DNA of 64,000 nucleotides, from positions 62,001-126,000 of the forward strand of contig CAJXNP010000019.1 in NCBI GenBank assembly GCA_913057175.1. The letters run 5' to 3'. Positions within the stretch are counted from its first letter, which is position 1, and each line of letters begins with the position of its first letter. Below are positions 40,227 to 49,767 of the stretch, in pieces. The notes under the pieces are model-generated. The model did not search any database. It was given only the letters and a program-made list of their open reading frames with translations, and had not been told where the DNA came from. This stretch comes from an uncultured Cytophagales bacterium. GTDB lineage: Bacteria > Bacteroidota > Bacteroidia > Cytophagales > Cyclobacteriaceae. The position numbers were made by a program, and so were the translations under genes.

Positions 40227-42845
40227 ATGCTTAGGAATGCCATTCTCATATCTATTTTGATGATGTTTACCATTGTTTCCTGGGGACAACAATTGTGGTA
40301 TGAAAATTTTTCTGGTTTAATTGATGGTGCAACTGTAGATAATGGTGCAACTGCATGGTCACGTAGTTATTCAGGTTCTGGAAGCGTAGAAAAAGAATCA
40401 TTTTTTGGGTCTAATTTTTTTCAATTTTCAAATACATTTACAGAAGGAGAATGGATATCAGAATCCATTGACATATCTGGTTATGGCTATGCAGTGATTG
40501 ATATGGATGTTACCACCCTGGGTACTGAATCAGGCGATTATTTACAATGCTACTATACAATTGATTCTGATCCAACCGAACATTTATTTTTTGAAATTCA
40601 AGGAGAAGATATTTCCTTCGACAACTTGGGGTCTGCAGTAATAAATGGAAATTCAATTACCATTATCGTCAAAGCCAGAAATGATGGTGGTGATTTTTAC
40701 ACTATCGACAATATTGAAGTGACAGGCATAGAGACCTTATATTCCCGTACAAATGGAAACTGGACAAACAATAGTACGTGGTCAATAACAGGTCATACGG
40801 GGTCGTCTTGTTCTTGTACTCCTAACAATGAAACCAGAATTGAAATTGGAAATAATCATACCATCAATGTGAATGGAACAGGAAATGTCACAGAAACTAT
40901 TATTAGGAATGGATCCACCTTAAGATGGACCGGTAACAATACATTAAATATTCGCGGAGATATTTTTGTTGAAAGTGGCGGCACACTTACAAGAAATGGC
41001 AATAACTCTGCCGAAATTAGTTTTGATTACAATATCCCTTATAGCATTCAAAATAATGGATCATTTGAGATTGGTTTGCTCGATATCAATTCAAATTCAT
41101 TCATCACCTTTTTTGGGAGTGGAAACGTAACTATTTCAGGTAATATTGACATAACCGGATCTTCCTTTTTTGGCATAGAAACAAATTATAACCCGACCAT
41201 CACCAACGATCTTTCTGGAAACCTTTCTATAGGTGGATCTCTTAATTATGGAAACTACTCAGAAACTTCTGAAATAATCAATAACGGAAATATGAGCATC
41301 AGCACCAATATTTCCATGAATGATCAAAGCATAACTATAGAAAACAATGGAACTTTATCAATTGGAACTGGAATTTCAATCAATGACAACGCTGATGATA
41401 ACTGTGAGGTAGTGAACAATGGAACCTTAAACCTTTCTACCATAAACATGGGTGGATCTGACTTTTTGTTTGAGAATTACGGAACCATCAATATGACCGG
41501 AAATTTTTCAAATTTTGATGGAAATGAATCTCTCGATAATCTGGACGGATCGACTTGGAATTACTCAGGAACAACCACCGGAACCGGGAACTTAGCGCTT
41601 GATTTAAACAATGGCTCAAATCTTTTCAATTATGACAGATCGGGCGACCAGCCGATTATTAGTCCGATAGACAGTTACTCAAACCTAGAAGTCAGCAACG
41701 GCGGCAACAAAAACATGTCGGATGATGTGGATATATCCGGCAATCTGATCCTCACAGCTGGAATCATCAATACCAATGGAAATCTGCTTACTTTCCTTAG
41801 TAACAGTTCAAGCGTATCAGGAGGCAGCAACAGCTCTTACGTAGATGGCCAGGTTGCCAAGCTGGGAAATAGCGATTTCGATTTTCCAACTGGCAATGGC
41901 GGAGTGTGGGCACGGATCGGGATCAGCAATTTAAATGGCGCAAATGCTTCCACTGAATTCACCGCTCAGTATACTCTAGGCGATCCCGGTTTATCCAACA
42001 CAGGTACGTTAAATAATGTCAGCATTCTTGAAGGATGGACCCTTAACCATACAGGAGGATCTGTTTCGAATGCGATGGTAACGCTCTATTTTGAAGATGC
42101 TGGTAGAAGTGAAATCGACAACCTGGGCGATTTAGTAGTCGCCCGTCACAACGGAACCCAGTGGATTGATGAAGGCCAGGGAGGTGGCACTACTGCCAAT
42201 TCCGTAACTTCGGATGCCATTAGTACTTTCAGTCCGTTTACATTTGGATCAAATAGCGCTTCATTCAATCCCCTACCTGTCAACCTATTATCTTTCGACT
42301 TGATTTCCGAAGGTAATAATGTTATTGTCAGTTGGATAACAACATCAGAATTAAACAACGACTATTTCACAATAGAAAGGTCTGAGAATGGCAAACCGTT
42401 TCAATCTATCGCTACAGTAAAAGGAGTTGGAAATTCCAAAAGCAATTCATCCTATTCCTATACTGACAAGCACCTGCCAAACGGACAATATTATTACCGC
42501 CTTAAACAAACCGATTTTGACGGAACGGAAGAAACTTTCAAGGCAAAATATATTAAAATTGACGGCAATCAATCAACCTCTGGCCTTGTAATTTATCCCA
42601 ACCCTGTTAGTCATCAAAAATTACTATCCTTAAAATTTAAAGAATTAAACATTCAAGATGATGAAGACATAAAAATAATAATTTACAATTCTCAAGGAAG
42701 CCTTACTTTAGAAGAGTCATTCAATTCTTCCAAAATCTTGAATAACACAATTAATATCGGCTTAAACAATTTAAAACCAGGCGTTTACCTCATTTCTGCA
42801 AATAGCAATCAATTCAGTTTTAGAAAGAAAGTTATTATTGAATAA
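40227..42845 (+). CDS. Secreted repetitive protein with T9SS type A sorting domain
   Basis: 872 residues. A signal peptide (ending SWGQ) is followed by a jelly-roll-like domain (~20-165), then a long Asn/Gly/Thr/Ser-rich repetitive part (~175-600) with many NNGTLSI / NNGSF / GGSLNYG strands, likely a right-handed beta helix. Next come LPVNLLSFDLISEGNNVIVSW, a fibronectin-like region usual before T9SS tails, and the C-terminal sorting domain VIYPNPVSHQKLL ending VYLISANSNQFSFRKKVIIE. So it is exported by type IX secretion and anchored or released at the surface. Ligand unknown; adhesin or sheath roles are possible. Confidence 0.86.
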   Translation: MLRNAILISILMMFTIVSWGQQLWYENFSGLIDGATVDNGATAWSRSYSGSGSVEKESFFGSNFFQFSNTFTEGEWISESIDISGYGYAVIDMDVTTLGTESGDYLQCYYTIDSDPTEHLFFEIQGEDISFDNLGSAVINGNSITIIVKARNDGGDFYTIDNIEVTGIETLYSRTNGNWTNNSTWSITGHTGSSCSCTPNNETRIEIGNNHTINVNGTGNVTETIIRNGSTLRWTGNNTLNIRGDIFVESGGTLTRNGNNSAEISFDYNIPYSIQNNGSFEIGLLDINSNSFITFFGSGNVTISGNIDITGSSFFGIETNYNPTITNDLSGNLSIGGSLNYGNYSETSEIINNGNMSISTNISMNDQSITIENNGTLSIGTGISINDNADDNCEVVNNGTLNLSTINMGGSDFLFENYGTINMTGNFSNFDGNESLDNLDGSTWNYSGTTTGTGNLALDLNNGSNLFNYDRSGDQPIISPIDSYSNLEVSNGGNKNMSDDVDISGNLILTAGIINTNGNLLTFLSNSSSVSGGSNSSYVDGQVAKLGNSDFDFPTGNGGVWARIGISNLNGANASTEFTAQYTLGDPGLSNTGTLNNVSILEGWTLNHTGGSVSNAMVTLYFEDAGRSEIDNLGDLVVARHNGTQWIDEGQGGGTTANSVTSDAISTFSPFTFGSNSASFNPLPVNLLSFDLISEGNNVIVSWITTSELNNDYFTIERSENGKPFQSIATVKGVGNSKSNSSYSYTDKHLPNGQYYYRLKQTDFDGTEETFKAKYIKIDGNQSTSGLVIYPNPVSHQKLLSLKFKELNIQDDEDIKIIIYNSQGSLTLEESFNSSKILNNTINIGLNNLKPGVYLISANSNQFSFRKKVIIE

Positions 42846-42919
42846 GCAATTTTAGTAACGACTATTGTAATTTTTTCATGCTAACTGTTCCGTCAATCAC
42901 TCTATCACTTTTAGGCTTA

Positions 42920-42945
42920 AATTGACAATTGGAGGTTTGTCAATT
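42920..42945 (+). terminator. Stem-loop after the T9SS protein gene
   Basis: A perfect 9-bp inverted repeat, AATTGACAA (42920-42928) and TTGTCAATT (42937-42945), with an 8-base loop and followed by ATTTTTC. It lies about 75 bases past the stop codon and before the next plus-strand gene. It may be a weak terminator or an operator for the following gene. Confidence 0.4.
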
Positions 42946-43023
42946 ATTTTTCATCAACATATATCGAACTTCATTTAACCTTCAAAAGGTAATTTCAGGA
43001 AAAGAATTACATTCAACTTAGTT

Positions 43024-44907
43024 ATGATGAAAAAATTGCTCTTACTTTTTACTGTTTTTCTACTTGGTACGTTTCCTTTATTCTCCCAGTTGAAACCCTA
43101 CAAAAATTTTGAAGTTGCCGTCTATTCCCGATCCTACGAAGTAGAAAAAATGGGCGATCTGAAGTGGCTCGAAAATATTTGGGAGGAAATTACCCACCAG
43201 GTCCACGTGGACAAGATCTACCTCGAAACACACCGCGATTTGGTGATCGTCCAGGAAGACACCCTGGAAATGGTTAAGAAATTTTTTGAAAAAAGGGGGA
43301 TTAAAACAGCAGGGGGCATCACATTGACCATCGATGAAAGCAATCGTTTTCAGACTTTTTGCTATAGCAAGGATTGGGACAGAAATAAGGTAAAGGAAAT
43401 AGTGGAATATACCGCTAAGCATTTCGATGAATTAATCCTCGACGACTTTTTCTTCACCAGCTGTAAGTGCGAAACCTGTATTGAAAAGAAAGGTGATCAG
43501 AGCTGGACAGACTACCGGCTTAACCTGATGGATGAAGCGGCAAGGAACATCATTATAGGACCTGCCAAAGAAGTTAATCCGGATATTAAGGTGGTTATCA
43601 AATACCCCAACTGGTACGAACATTTTCAGGGCCTAGGCTTTAACCTGGAAACCCAACCGGGATTGTTTGACGGAATTTATACAGGCACTGAAACAAGGGA
43701 TGCTGTCCGAAGCAACCAACATCTTCAACCCTACCATGGATATCAAATCTTCCGGTATTTTGAGAACCTGAAACCAGGTGGTAACGGAGGCGGCTGGGTG
43801 GATACGGGTGGATTAACAGACCTCGACCGGTATGCTGAACAGTTATGGCTAACCCTCTTTGCCAAAGCTCCGGAAATCACTTTGTTTGATTTCAGGCAGC
43901 TGCAGAGAACCCTCGATCAATTTGAACGCGCCGAATGGCAGGGACAAAATACCAGCTTTGATCTCGACGAGATGATGAAACCCTACAAAGGTGGCAAAAA
44001 AACGGATGTACAGCCAACGACGGTTGCCAGGGCAGCAGGCTACTCTTTTGAGAAGATTGATGGTATTTTAGGTGAACTGGGCAAACCAATTGGAGTGGCG
44101 TCTTACCGTCCGTTTCACTCCACAGGTGAAGACTTCCTTCACAACTATCTGGGCATGATTGGTATTCCCATCAATTTAAACCCGACATTTCCTGAAGATG
44201 CTTCGGTTGTGCTACTAACCGAAAGTGCGAAGTTTGATGAAAATATTGTCCCAAAAATTAAGCAACATCTTTTGAAGGGAAAGAAAGTGGTCATCACTTC
44301 AGGTCTATTGAAGGCACTTGAAGATAGAGGTATCCAGGATATTGCCGAACTCCGGTATTCGGATCGAAAAGCTTCAGTTCACAAGTTTAAAGCGGGATGG
44401 GGAGAAATAGTTGAAAGTGAAAAAACGATGATCATTCCTGAAATTTTGTATTTAACGAATGATTCCTGGGAAAATGTCTCTGCCATTGATGGACCCAATG
44501 GCTGGCCAATTTTACACGAAGCATCCTATGCAGAATCAAGCTTGTTTGTATTGGTCATCCCGGAAAATTTCGCTGATCTGTATCAAATACCAGCGCCTGC
44601 ATTGAATCGAATCAGGGCTGATATCACCAATTCCATGCCGGTACAACTGGAAGGTCCCGGAAGCATTAGCCTCATGATCTATGACAACAATACGATCGTT
44701 GTGGAGTCATTTCGTGATGAGGAGACAGAAATCAGTATTACCTCTTTCATGAATGTTGTGAAGCTCATTGATATTCAAACAGAAGAAACGATTGGTGGAA
44801 CGATCAGAAAAGCTCCTGTCAGGTTCAACAGACCCATTGGAAAAGACAAGGTAGCTTTTGATTTTAGGATAAAACCTCACTCTTTTCGGGTGTTTAGAAT
44901 TGAATAA
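43024..44907 (+). CDS. Secreted TIM-barrel, glycoside-hydrolase-like protein of unknown function
   Basis: 627 residues with a signal peptide (ending FPLFSQ). The first ~330 residues look like a (beta/alpha)8 barrel: VDKIYLETHRD, IKTAGGITLTID, HFDELILDDFFFTSCKCETC, DIKVVIKYPNWYEHFQG, FDGIYTGTETRD and PEITLFDFRQL. The acidic pair in ILDDFFF and the CxCxxC cluster resemble GH42-like and related sugar hydrolases, where such cysteines bind zinc. The C-terminal half (~390-627) includes a glutamine-amidotransferase-like fold (VVLLTESAKFDENIV) and a beta domain. I do not recognise the family; enzymatic activity is an inference. Confidence 0.6.
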   Translation: MMKKLLLLFTVFLLGTFPLFSQLKPYKNFEVAVYSRSYEVEKMGDLKWLENIWEEITHQVHVDKIYLETHRDLVIVQEDTLEMVKKFFEKRGIKTAGGITLTIDESNRFQTFCYSKDWDRNKVKEIVEYTAKHFDELILDDFFFTSCKCETCIEKKGDQSWTDYRLNLMDEAARNIIIGPAKEVNPDIKVVIKYPNWYEHFQGLGFNLETQPGLFDGIYTGTETRDAVRSNQHLQPYHGYQIFRYFENLKPGGNGGGWVDTGGLTDLDRYAEQLWLTLFAKAPEITLFDFRQLQRTLDQFERAEWQGQNTSFDLDEMMKPYKGGKKTDVQPTTVARAAGYSFEKIDGILGELGKPIGVASYRPFHSTGEDFLHNYLGMIGIPINLNPTFPEDASVVLLTESAKFDENIVPKIKQHLLKGKKVVITSGLLKALEDRGIQDIAELRYSDRKASVHKFKAGWGEIVESEKTMIIPEILYLTNDSWENVSAIDGPNGWPILHEASYAESSLFVLVIPENFADLYQIPAPALNRIRADITNSMPVQLEGPGSISLMIYDNNTIVVESFRDEETEISITSFMNVVKLIDIQTEETIGGTIRKAPVRFNRPIGKDKVAFDFRIKPHSFRVFRIE

Positions 44908-44999
44908 ATCAATTCAGGACCAGAGGAGGTTTTATCGACAATTAGTAACAATAAGGTCTTAGAATCCAGAAATACTCATTGGAATAAGAGTTGTCAATC

Positions 45000-46010
45000 T
45001 CAAAACCCGCTCCTCAGCTCATAGGTCATTCTCATTTTTTTGATCAGTTCTTCCGACTCTTTGAAATCAAGGGTTTGCTGTCCGTCAGAATAGGCTTCTT
45101 CCGGAGTACAGTGAGATTCATAAATGACGCCATCAGCACCTGCCATGATACTTGCCAATGCCATGGGTTCCACATGCTTTCTGATACCAATACCATGTGA
45201 AGGATCCGCTATGACAGGCAAATGTGTTTTATCTTTCAGCACTGGAATCGCATTCAGATCCAATGTATTCCTGGTAGCATTTTCAAAAGTCCTGATTCCC
45301 CGCTCACAAAGAAGTATCTTTTCATTCCCTCCACTAAACACATATTCTGCAGAATATAGAAGTTCATCAATCGTTCCGGAAATTCCACGCTTGATCATCA
45401 CAGTTTTATCTACCTTGCCCAATTCATCCAGCAAATTAAAGTTTTGTGTATTCCTGGCCCCCACCTGAAAAATATCTACGTAATCGTGCATTTCTTCAAT
45501 CTGAGAAACCTGCATGACTTCTGTTACAATTTTAATTCCTGCAGCTTTCGCATGCTCATACCATAATTTCAGGCCATCTATTCCCATTCCCCTGAAAGAA
45601 TAGGGTGAACTGCGAGGCTTGTAAACCCCACCACGCATCAGCCTGATGCCGTTTTTCGCACAGTGGTCGATGGTTTGCCTGATCTGCTCCTCACCTTCTA
45701 TCGAACACGGCCCGGTCATAATGGCAAAATGGTCGTCACCAATCAGTACACCGTCGCCGAGGTCAATGGCAGTAAGTTTTACCTTCCACTTTCTCGATAC
45801 CAATTTGTAATTGTCAGAAACAATGTGGATATCTGAAATGCCAGGCATAAAACCGATTTCGCGAATGTCGAATTCAGATTTACCTGTTCCGATCAGGTAA
45901 TCCCCGACCTGCGTTTTTACTTCCGTCAACTTGTACTTAAAATCACCCGCTTTTTTTATGATTTCCTCTTTGCTTTTTGGAGTGATTTCCTTTTCTAATT
46001 GTATGATCAT
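45000..46010 (-). CDS. aroF: 3-deoxy-7-phosphoheptulonate synthase (DAHP synthase, type I beta)
   Basis: First enzyme of the shikimate pathway: condenses phosphoenolpyruvate and erythrose 4-phosphate. 336 residues: an N-terminal ferredoxin-like regulatory domain (~1-70) and the barrel with FAIMTGPCSIEGEEQI, MRGGVYKPRSSPYSFRGMG, FQVGARNTQNF, VMIKRGISGTIDE and IADPSHGIGIRKHV. Placed 68 bases after trpA at the end of the trp operon, so supply of chorismate may be tied to tryptophan demand. The symbol is used in the sense of the AroF/DAHP family; aroG or aroA names are also used. Confidence 0.94.
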   Translation of the reverse strand: MIIQLEKEITPKSKEEIIKKAGDFKYKLTEVKTQVGDYLIGTGKSEFDIREIGFMPGISDIHIVSDNYKLVSRKWKVKLTAIDLGDGVLIGDDHFAIMTGPCSIEGEEQIRQTIDHCAKNGIRLMRGGVYKPRSSPYSFRGMGIDGLKLWYEHAKAAGIKIVTEVMQVSQIEEMHDYVDIFQVGARNTQNFNLLDELGKVDKTVMIKRGISGTIDELLYSAEYVFSGGNEKILLCERGIRTFENATRNTLDLNAIPVLKDKTHLPVIADPSHGIGIRKHVEPMALASIMAGADGVIYESHCTPEEAYSDGQQTLDFKESEELIKKMRMTYELRSGF

Positions 46011-46078
46011 TTTATTTATTGTTTTTCTTCCTTAATCTGAACGATTAGACAATACTGCCTGCCTTTATACTTGCCCTC

Positions 46079-46876
46079 TTAAACTTTCCCTTTTACCGAT
46101 TTAATGAATCCATCAATATCCTTTTTAATATCCGATGAATTATTCAACACATTGATGAATGCTGATCCGATGATCGCTCCGGATGAATATTTACAGGCTC
46201 GATCAAAAGTCTCCTTGTTGGATATTCCAAAACCTATCAATGTCGGATTCTTCAGGTTCAATGCTCTTACTCTTTCGAAATAATCGATCTGCTCCTGAGA
46301 AATTCCCGATTTCGCACCGGTAATACTTGCGGATGAAACCATGTAGATAAATCCATCTGTATTTTCATCGATCATTTTAATCCTCGCTTCTGTTGTTTGA
46401 GGAGTGATCAGAAATACATTTTTCAATCCATATTTGTCAAAAGTTTCCTTGTACTCATCCAGGTATTCCGCCATAGGAAGATCCGGTAGTATCAATCCGT
46501 CTATTCCCACTTCTTCACATTTTGAGCAGAACCTCTCAACGCCAAACTGCAGGACGGGATTGATATACCCCATCAATATCAATGGTAGAGTAACTTCACT
46601 CCTAATGTCTTTTAGTTGTTCAAACAAAAGTGAAATTGACATTCCGTTTTTCAGGGCTTTCGTATTACTGTCCTGAATAGTGGGGCCATCTGCTACGGGA
46701 TCGCTGTATGGTACTCCGATCTCAACAATATCGGCTCCAGAATCCTGAAGCTGCCTGATGATGGTCTTTGTATCATTCAACTCGGGAAATCCCGCTGAAA
46801 AATATACTGAAAGGATCCTTTCCCTTTTCTGTTCAAAAAGTTGATTTATTCTATTTGATGTTGTTGTCAGACTCAT
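46079..46876 (-). CDS. trpA: Tryptophan synthase alpha subunit
   Basis: 265 residues; cleaves indole-3-glycerol phosphate to indole, passed to TrpB. Motifs: VYFSAGFPELNDT, VEIGVPYSDPVADGPTIQ (with the catalytic Glu), LILPDLPMAEY (catalytic Asp region), FLITPQTTEARI and FIYMVSSASITGAKSG. ATG start, 158 bases after trpB; that gap is filled by repeats. Confidence 0.97.
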   Translation of the reverse strand: MSLTTTSNRINQLFEQKRERILSVYFSAGFPELNDTKTIIRQLQDSGADIVEIGVPYSDPVADGPTIQDSNTKALKNGMSISLLFEQLKDIRSEVTLPLILMGYINPVLQFGVERFCSKCEEVGIDGLILPDLPMAEYLDEYKETFDKYGLKNVFLITPQTTEARIKMIDENTDGFIYMVSSASITGAKSGISQEQIDYFERVRALNLKNPTLIGFGISNKETFDRACKYSSGAIIGSAFINVLNNSSDIKKDIDGFIKSVKGKV

Positions 46877-46883
46877 TTTCTTT

Positions 46884-47013
46884 TTGTTATTGAGTTATTC
46901 CTCCTTCGCCAACGCTACGGAGCATAAATTGAGTTATTGGGTATTTGGCATTAGGAATTGGGTATTGGAAATGAACCATTCAACCCGCAACCTGTAACTG
47001 ATAACCCGCAACA
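46884..47013. repeat. Repeat-filled gap between trpB and trpA
   Basis: Three parts: TTATTGAGTTATT words; a palindromic piece CTCCTTCGCCAACGCTACGGAG (read in two arms, CTCC and GGAG ends with CGC/GC inside) resembling a repeat seen often in Bacteroidota genomes as far as I recall; then 7-base words GGTATTT GGCATTA GGAATTG GGTATTG and CAACCCG CAACCTG TAACTGA TAACCCG CAAC. All lie inside the trp transcript. Confidence 0.6.
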
Positions 47014-47034
47014 AATTGTCTTTTAGCTTTGTCA

Positions 47035-48216
47035 TCAATACCCTCCCCATTTGATATAAGTTTCGAGATCCTTATCTCCACGGCCTGAGAGATTGACGAC
47101 AACGATATCATCTTTCTCAAACTTTAATTGATCAAGAGCAGCTAATGCATGTGCAGATTCTATAGCGGGAATGATCCCTTCCAGTCTACTCAAGAAAATA
47201 CCTGCTTTCATCGCCTCTTCATCTGTTGCACTTAGAAATTTTCCCCTACCACTTTCAAACAAATGGGCATGGACCGGTCCGATACCCGGGTAATCCAAAC
47301 CCGCTGAAATCGAATACGGTTCGATTACCTGTCCGTCTTCTGTTTGCATCAGCAAGGTTTTACTTCCATGCAAAACCCCTGGTTTTCCCAGCATTGTAGT
47401 CGCCGCTGATTCACCTGAATTCACACCTTTTCCTGCTGCTTCGACAGCCACAAGATTTACTTTTTCATTTTCATAGTAATGGTAAAATGCCCCTGCGGCA
47501 TTGCTTCCCCCTCCTACGCAAGCTATGACATAGTCAGGATTTTCCCTGTCAATTTTTTCCTTAAGCTGCCATTTTATCTCTTCACTGATCACACTTTGGA
47601 AAAGCGCCACCATTTCCGGATACGGGTGTGGTCCCACGACAGACCCGATAATGTAATGTGTATCAACCGGATTATTGATCCAGTGCCGCAAAGCTTCATT
47701 GGTAGCATCCTTAAGAGTTTTAGACCCTGAACTGGCCGGTCGGACTTCAGCGCCCAAAATCTTCATTCGCTCAACATTGGGTTTTTGTCTTGCCATATCT
47801 ACTTCGCCCATGTACACGATACACTCCATTCCCATCAAGGCACAAACGGTTGCTGTTGCCACACCATGTTGCCCGGCGCCGGTTTCTGCAATGATCTTTT
47901 GCTTTCCCAATCGTTGCGCCAACAAAATCTGGCCTATGGTATTGTTCACCTTGTGAGCACCCGTATGGTTCAGATCTTCCCTTTTCAGGTAAATATTTGT
48001 GCTATATTTTTCAGACAACCGATTGGCAAAATACAATGGTGTAGGCCTGCCCGCATAATCCTTCAATAATCCACGGAATTGCTTTTGGAACTGCGGATCA
48101 TGAATGATCTGTAAATAATTTTCTTTTAACTCTTCAACATTTGGATATAGCATTTCGGGGATGTAGGCTCCACCAAAATTTCCATAATATCCTCGTTCAT
48201 CTACTGCTACTTTCAT
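47035..48216 (-). CDS. trpB: Tryptophan synthase beta subunit
   Basis: 393-residue pyridoxal-phosphate enzyme joining indole and serine. The PLP lysine lies in [15 protein letters not shown]; other motifs are [45 protein letters not shown] and the C-terminal [15 protein letters not shown]. Length as expected for the TrpB1 class. ATG start. The 58-base gap to trpF carries a short-word repeat. Confidence 0.98.
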   Translation of the reverse strand: MKVAVDERGYYGNFGGAYIPEMLYPNVEELKENYLQIIHDPQFQKQFRGLLKDYAGRPTPLYFANRLSEKYSTNIYLKREDLNHTGAHKVNNTIGQILLAQRLGKQKIIAETGAGQHGVATATVCALMGMECIVYMGEVDMARQKPNVERMKILGAEVRPASSGSKTLKDATNEALRHWINNPVDTHYIIGSVVGPHPYPEMVALFQSVISEEIKWQLKEKIDRENPDYVIACVGGGSNAAGAFYHYYENEKVNLVAVEAAGKGVNSGESAATTMLGKPGVLHGSKTLLMQTEDGQVIEPYSISAGLDYPGIGPVHAHLFESGRGKFLSATDEEAMKAGIFLSRLEGIIPAIESAHALAALDQLKFEKDDIVVVNLSGRGDKDLETYIKWGGY

Positions 48217-48228
48217 GTTTTTCTCTTA

Positions 48229-48262
48229 GCTGGAAGTCAGAAGACGGAAGACCGAAGTCTGG
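48229..48262. repeat. 7-base word repeat between trpF and trpB
   Basis: Words GGAAGTC, AGAAGAC, GGAAGAC, CGAAGTC in register, the same type as at 31010-31030. It sits inside the trp message, just upstream of trpB on the coding strand. Confidence 0.6.
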
Positions 48263-48274
48263 CTCCAATATTTT

Positions 48275-48922
48275 TCACAATACTTTTTGTTTCAACTTAT
48301 TAACTAATGCCCTAACCATTAGCACGTCTTTCCGGCCGGGCTCCGATTCCATCTTACTATTAACATCCAGGATCAGAGTGCCGGGGAATTCTCTGTTCAA
48401 AATATGTTCGATATCATCCACACCAATTCCCCCACTCAGAAAATAAGGTTTGTCCAGGTTATAATTATTCAGTTCATCCCAATTGAATTTCTTTCCGGAC
48501 CCTCCGTAAAGAGGTGTTTTGGTATCAAACAGGAAATAGTCGACAAATTTTTCGTATTCCTTTAAATGATCCAAATCCAAATGATTGCCCACAGAAAATG
48601 CCTTTATTACTGGGAATTCGTCCCGCACTTTTTGACAATATTCCGGAGTCTCTTCTCCATGCAATTGAATCATATCCAATTGATATTGATTAGCCAGATC
48701 CAATAGCCTTTCCAATTCTTCATTGACAAACACCCCGACTTTCTTGATTGTATCCGGAATGTTTGAAAGTTCCTGTGGATCCAACTCTTCAACAACATAT
48801 CGCGGAGATTTTGGATAGAATATAAAACCCAAAAAGTCCGGTTGTAACTGAACGATTTCCCTGATATTTTCGGGGAATTTCATTCCGCATACCTTCAGCA
48901 ATATGGTTCTTTCTTCTTTCAA
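48275..48922 (-). CDS. trpF: Phosphoribosylanthranilate isomerase
   Basis: About 215 residues from a TTG at 48922, two bases after the trpC stop. An ATG at 48991 would overlap trpC by 67 bases and add a tail unlike the family, so TTG is preferred. Motifs: LLKVCGMKFPEN with the catalytic Cys, DFLGFIFYPKSPRYV, IQLHGEETPEYC, DTKTPLYGGSGKKFNW with the catalytic Asp, and YFLSGGIGVDD. Converts phosphoribosylanthranilate to the carboxyphenylamino-deoxyribulose phosphate used by TrpC. Confidence 0.94.
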   Translation of the reverse strand: MKEERTILLKVCGMKFPENIREIVQLQPDFLGFIFYPKSPRYVVEELDPQELSNIPDTIKKVGVFVNEELERLLDLANQYQLDMIQLHGEETPEYCQKVRDEFPVIKAFSVGNHLDLDHLKEYEKFVDYFLFDTKTPLYGGSGKKFNWDELNNYNLDKPYFLSGGIGVDDIEHILNREFPGTLILDVNSKMESEPGRKDVLMVRALVNKLKQKVL

Positions 48923-48924
48923 TT

Positions 48925-49746
48925 TTAAGAATTTGCTTTTTCGGCCATGGTCTTTTCCAGCTGTTCCAGATGATGGATAAAGTCCAGACACGCTTTGTGG
49001 GGTCTGCTGTTCGTCATGAAGCTCTCCCCGATCAGGAATCCCTGAAAACCATGTCTCTTAAGGGTCATGATATTCTCAGGTTGTGATATTCCGCTTTCTG
49101 AAATTTTCACAAACTTGTCCGGGATCATTTCTGCCAGCGAAATGGAGGTATTGATATCCACATCAAATGTACTGAGGTTGCGGTTATTTACGCCTACAAC
49201 ATCCAGATCATCACAGAGACTTCTCAGCAATTCATCTTCATTGTGTACTTCCATCAAAACCTCCAGGTTCAGGCTTTTGGCAAACTTTGCCAGCGATTTC
49301 AATTTCTTAGGTTCAAGCGCTGCTGCAATTAACAATATCGCATCCGAACCGATGGATTTTGCCTCAACGATCTGGTATTCATCGATGGTAAAATCCTTTC
49401 TGAGTATCGGGCAAAAATTGAATTTCCTGGCCGTTGTGAGATCTTCATTTTTTCCTCCAAAGAATTCCGTATCCGTCAAAATGGAAAGCGCTGATGCCCC
49501 CGCCTGCATGTATCCAATAGAGGTTTTCTCGATTGAAACGTGTTTGTTGATTACACCTTTAGACGGTGATTTCCTCTTAATTTCGGCGATAATGCCATGC
49601 TTGTCTTCGCGTAATAAGTATTTCTTTAAAGAAACCGTTTGGGTTGGGAAGTAGATGCTTTCCTCCAACAGCTTTACGGGAAAGAGATCCTTTCTCCTGG
49701 CAACTTCTTTTTCCTTGTGCGCAATAATCTTCTGTAAAATATCCAT
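48925..49746 (-). CDS. trpC: Indole-3-glycerol phosphate synthase
   Basis: 273-residue barrel enzyme. Motifs: IIAEIKRKSPSKGVIN, YMQAGASALSILTDTEFFGG, CPILRKDFTIDEYQIVEA, VVGVNNRNLSTFDVD and KISESGISQPEN. Twenty-one bases after trpD, ATG start. Not fused to trpF, unlike the enterobacterial enzyme. Confidence 0.97.
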   Translation of the reverse strand: MDILQKIIAHKEKEVARRKDLFPVKLLEESIYFPTQTVSLKKYLLREDKHGIIAEIKRKSPSKGVINKHVSIEKTSIGYMQAGASALSILTDTEFFGGKNEDLTTARKFNFCPILRKDFTIDEYQIVEAKSIGSDAILLIAAALEPKKLKSLAKFAKSLNLEVLMEVHNEDELLRSLCDDLDVVGVNNRNLSTFDVDINTSISLAEMIPDKFVKISESGISQPENIMTLKRHGFQGFLIGESFMTNSRPHKACLDFIHHLEQLEKTMAEKANS

Positions 49747-49767
49747 AATTAAATTTTTCTCTTCTTT

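Noticed and set aside
42920-42945. 9-bp inverted repeat as a transcription-factor operator
   Set aside because: Position after a stop codon and the following T-rich run fit a weak terminator better; an operator cannot be excluded but has no support.
48275-48991. trpF starting at the ATG at 48991
   Set aside because: It would overlap trpC by 67 bases and add a 23-residue N-terminus unlike the family; the TTG at 48922 fits better.
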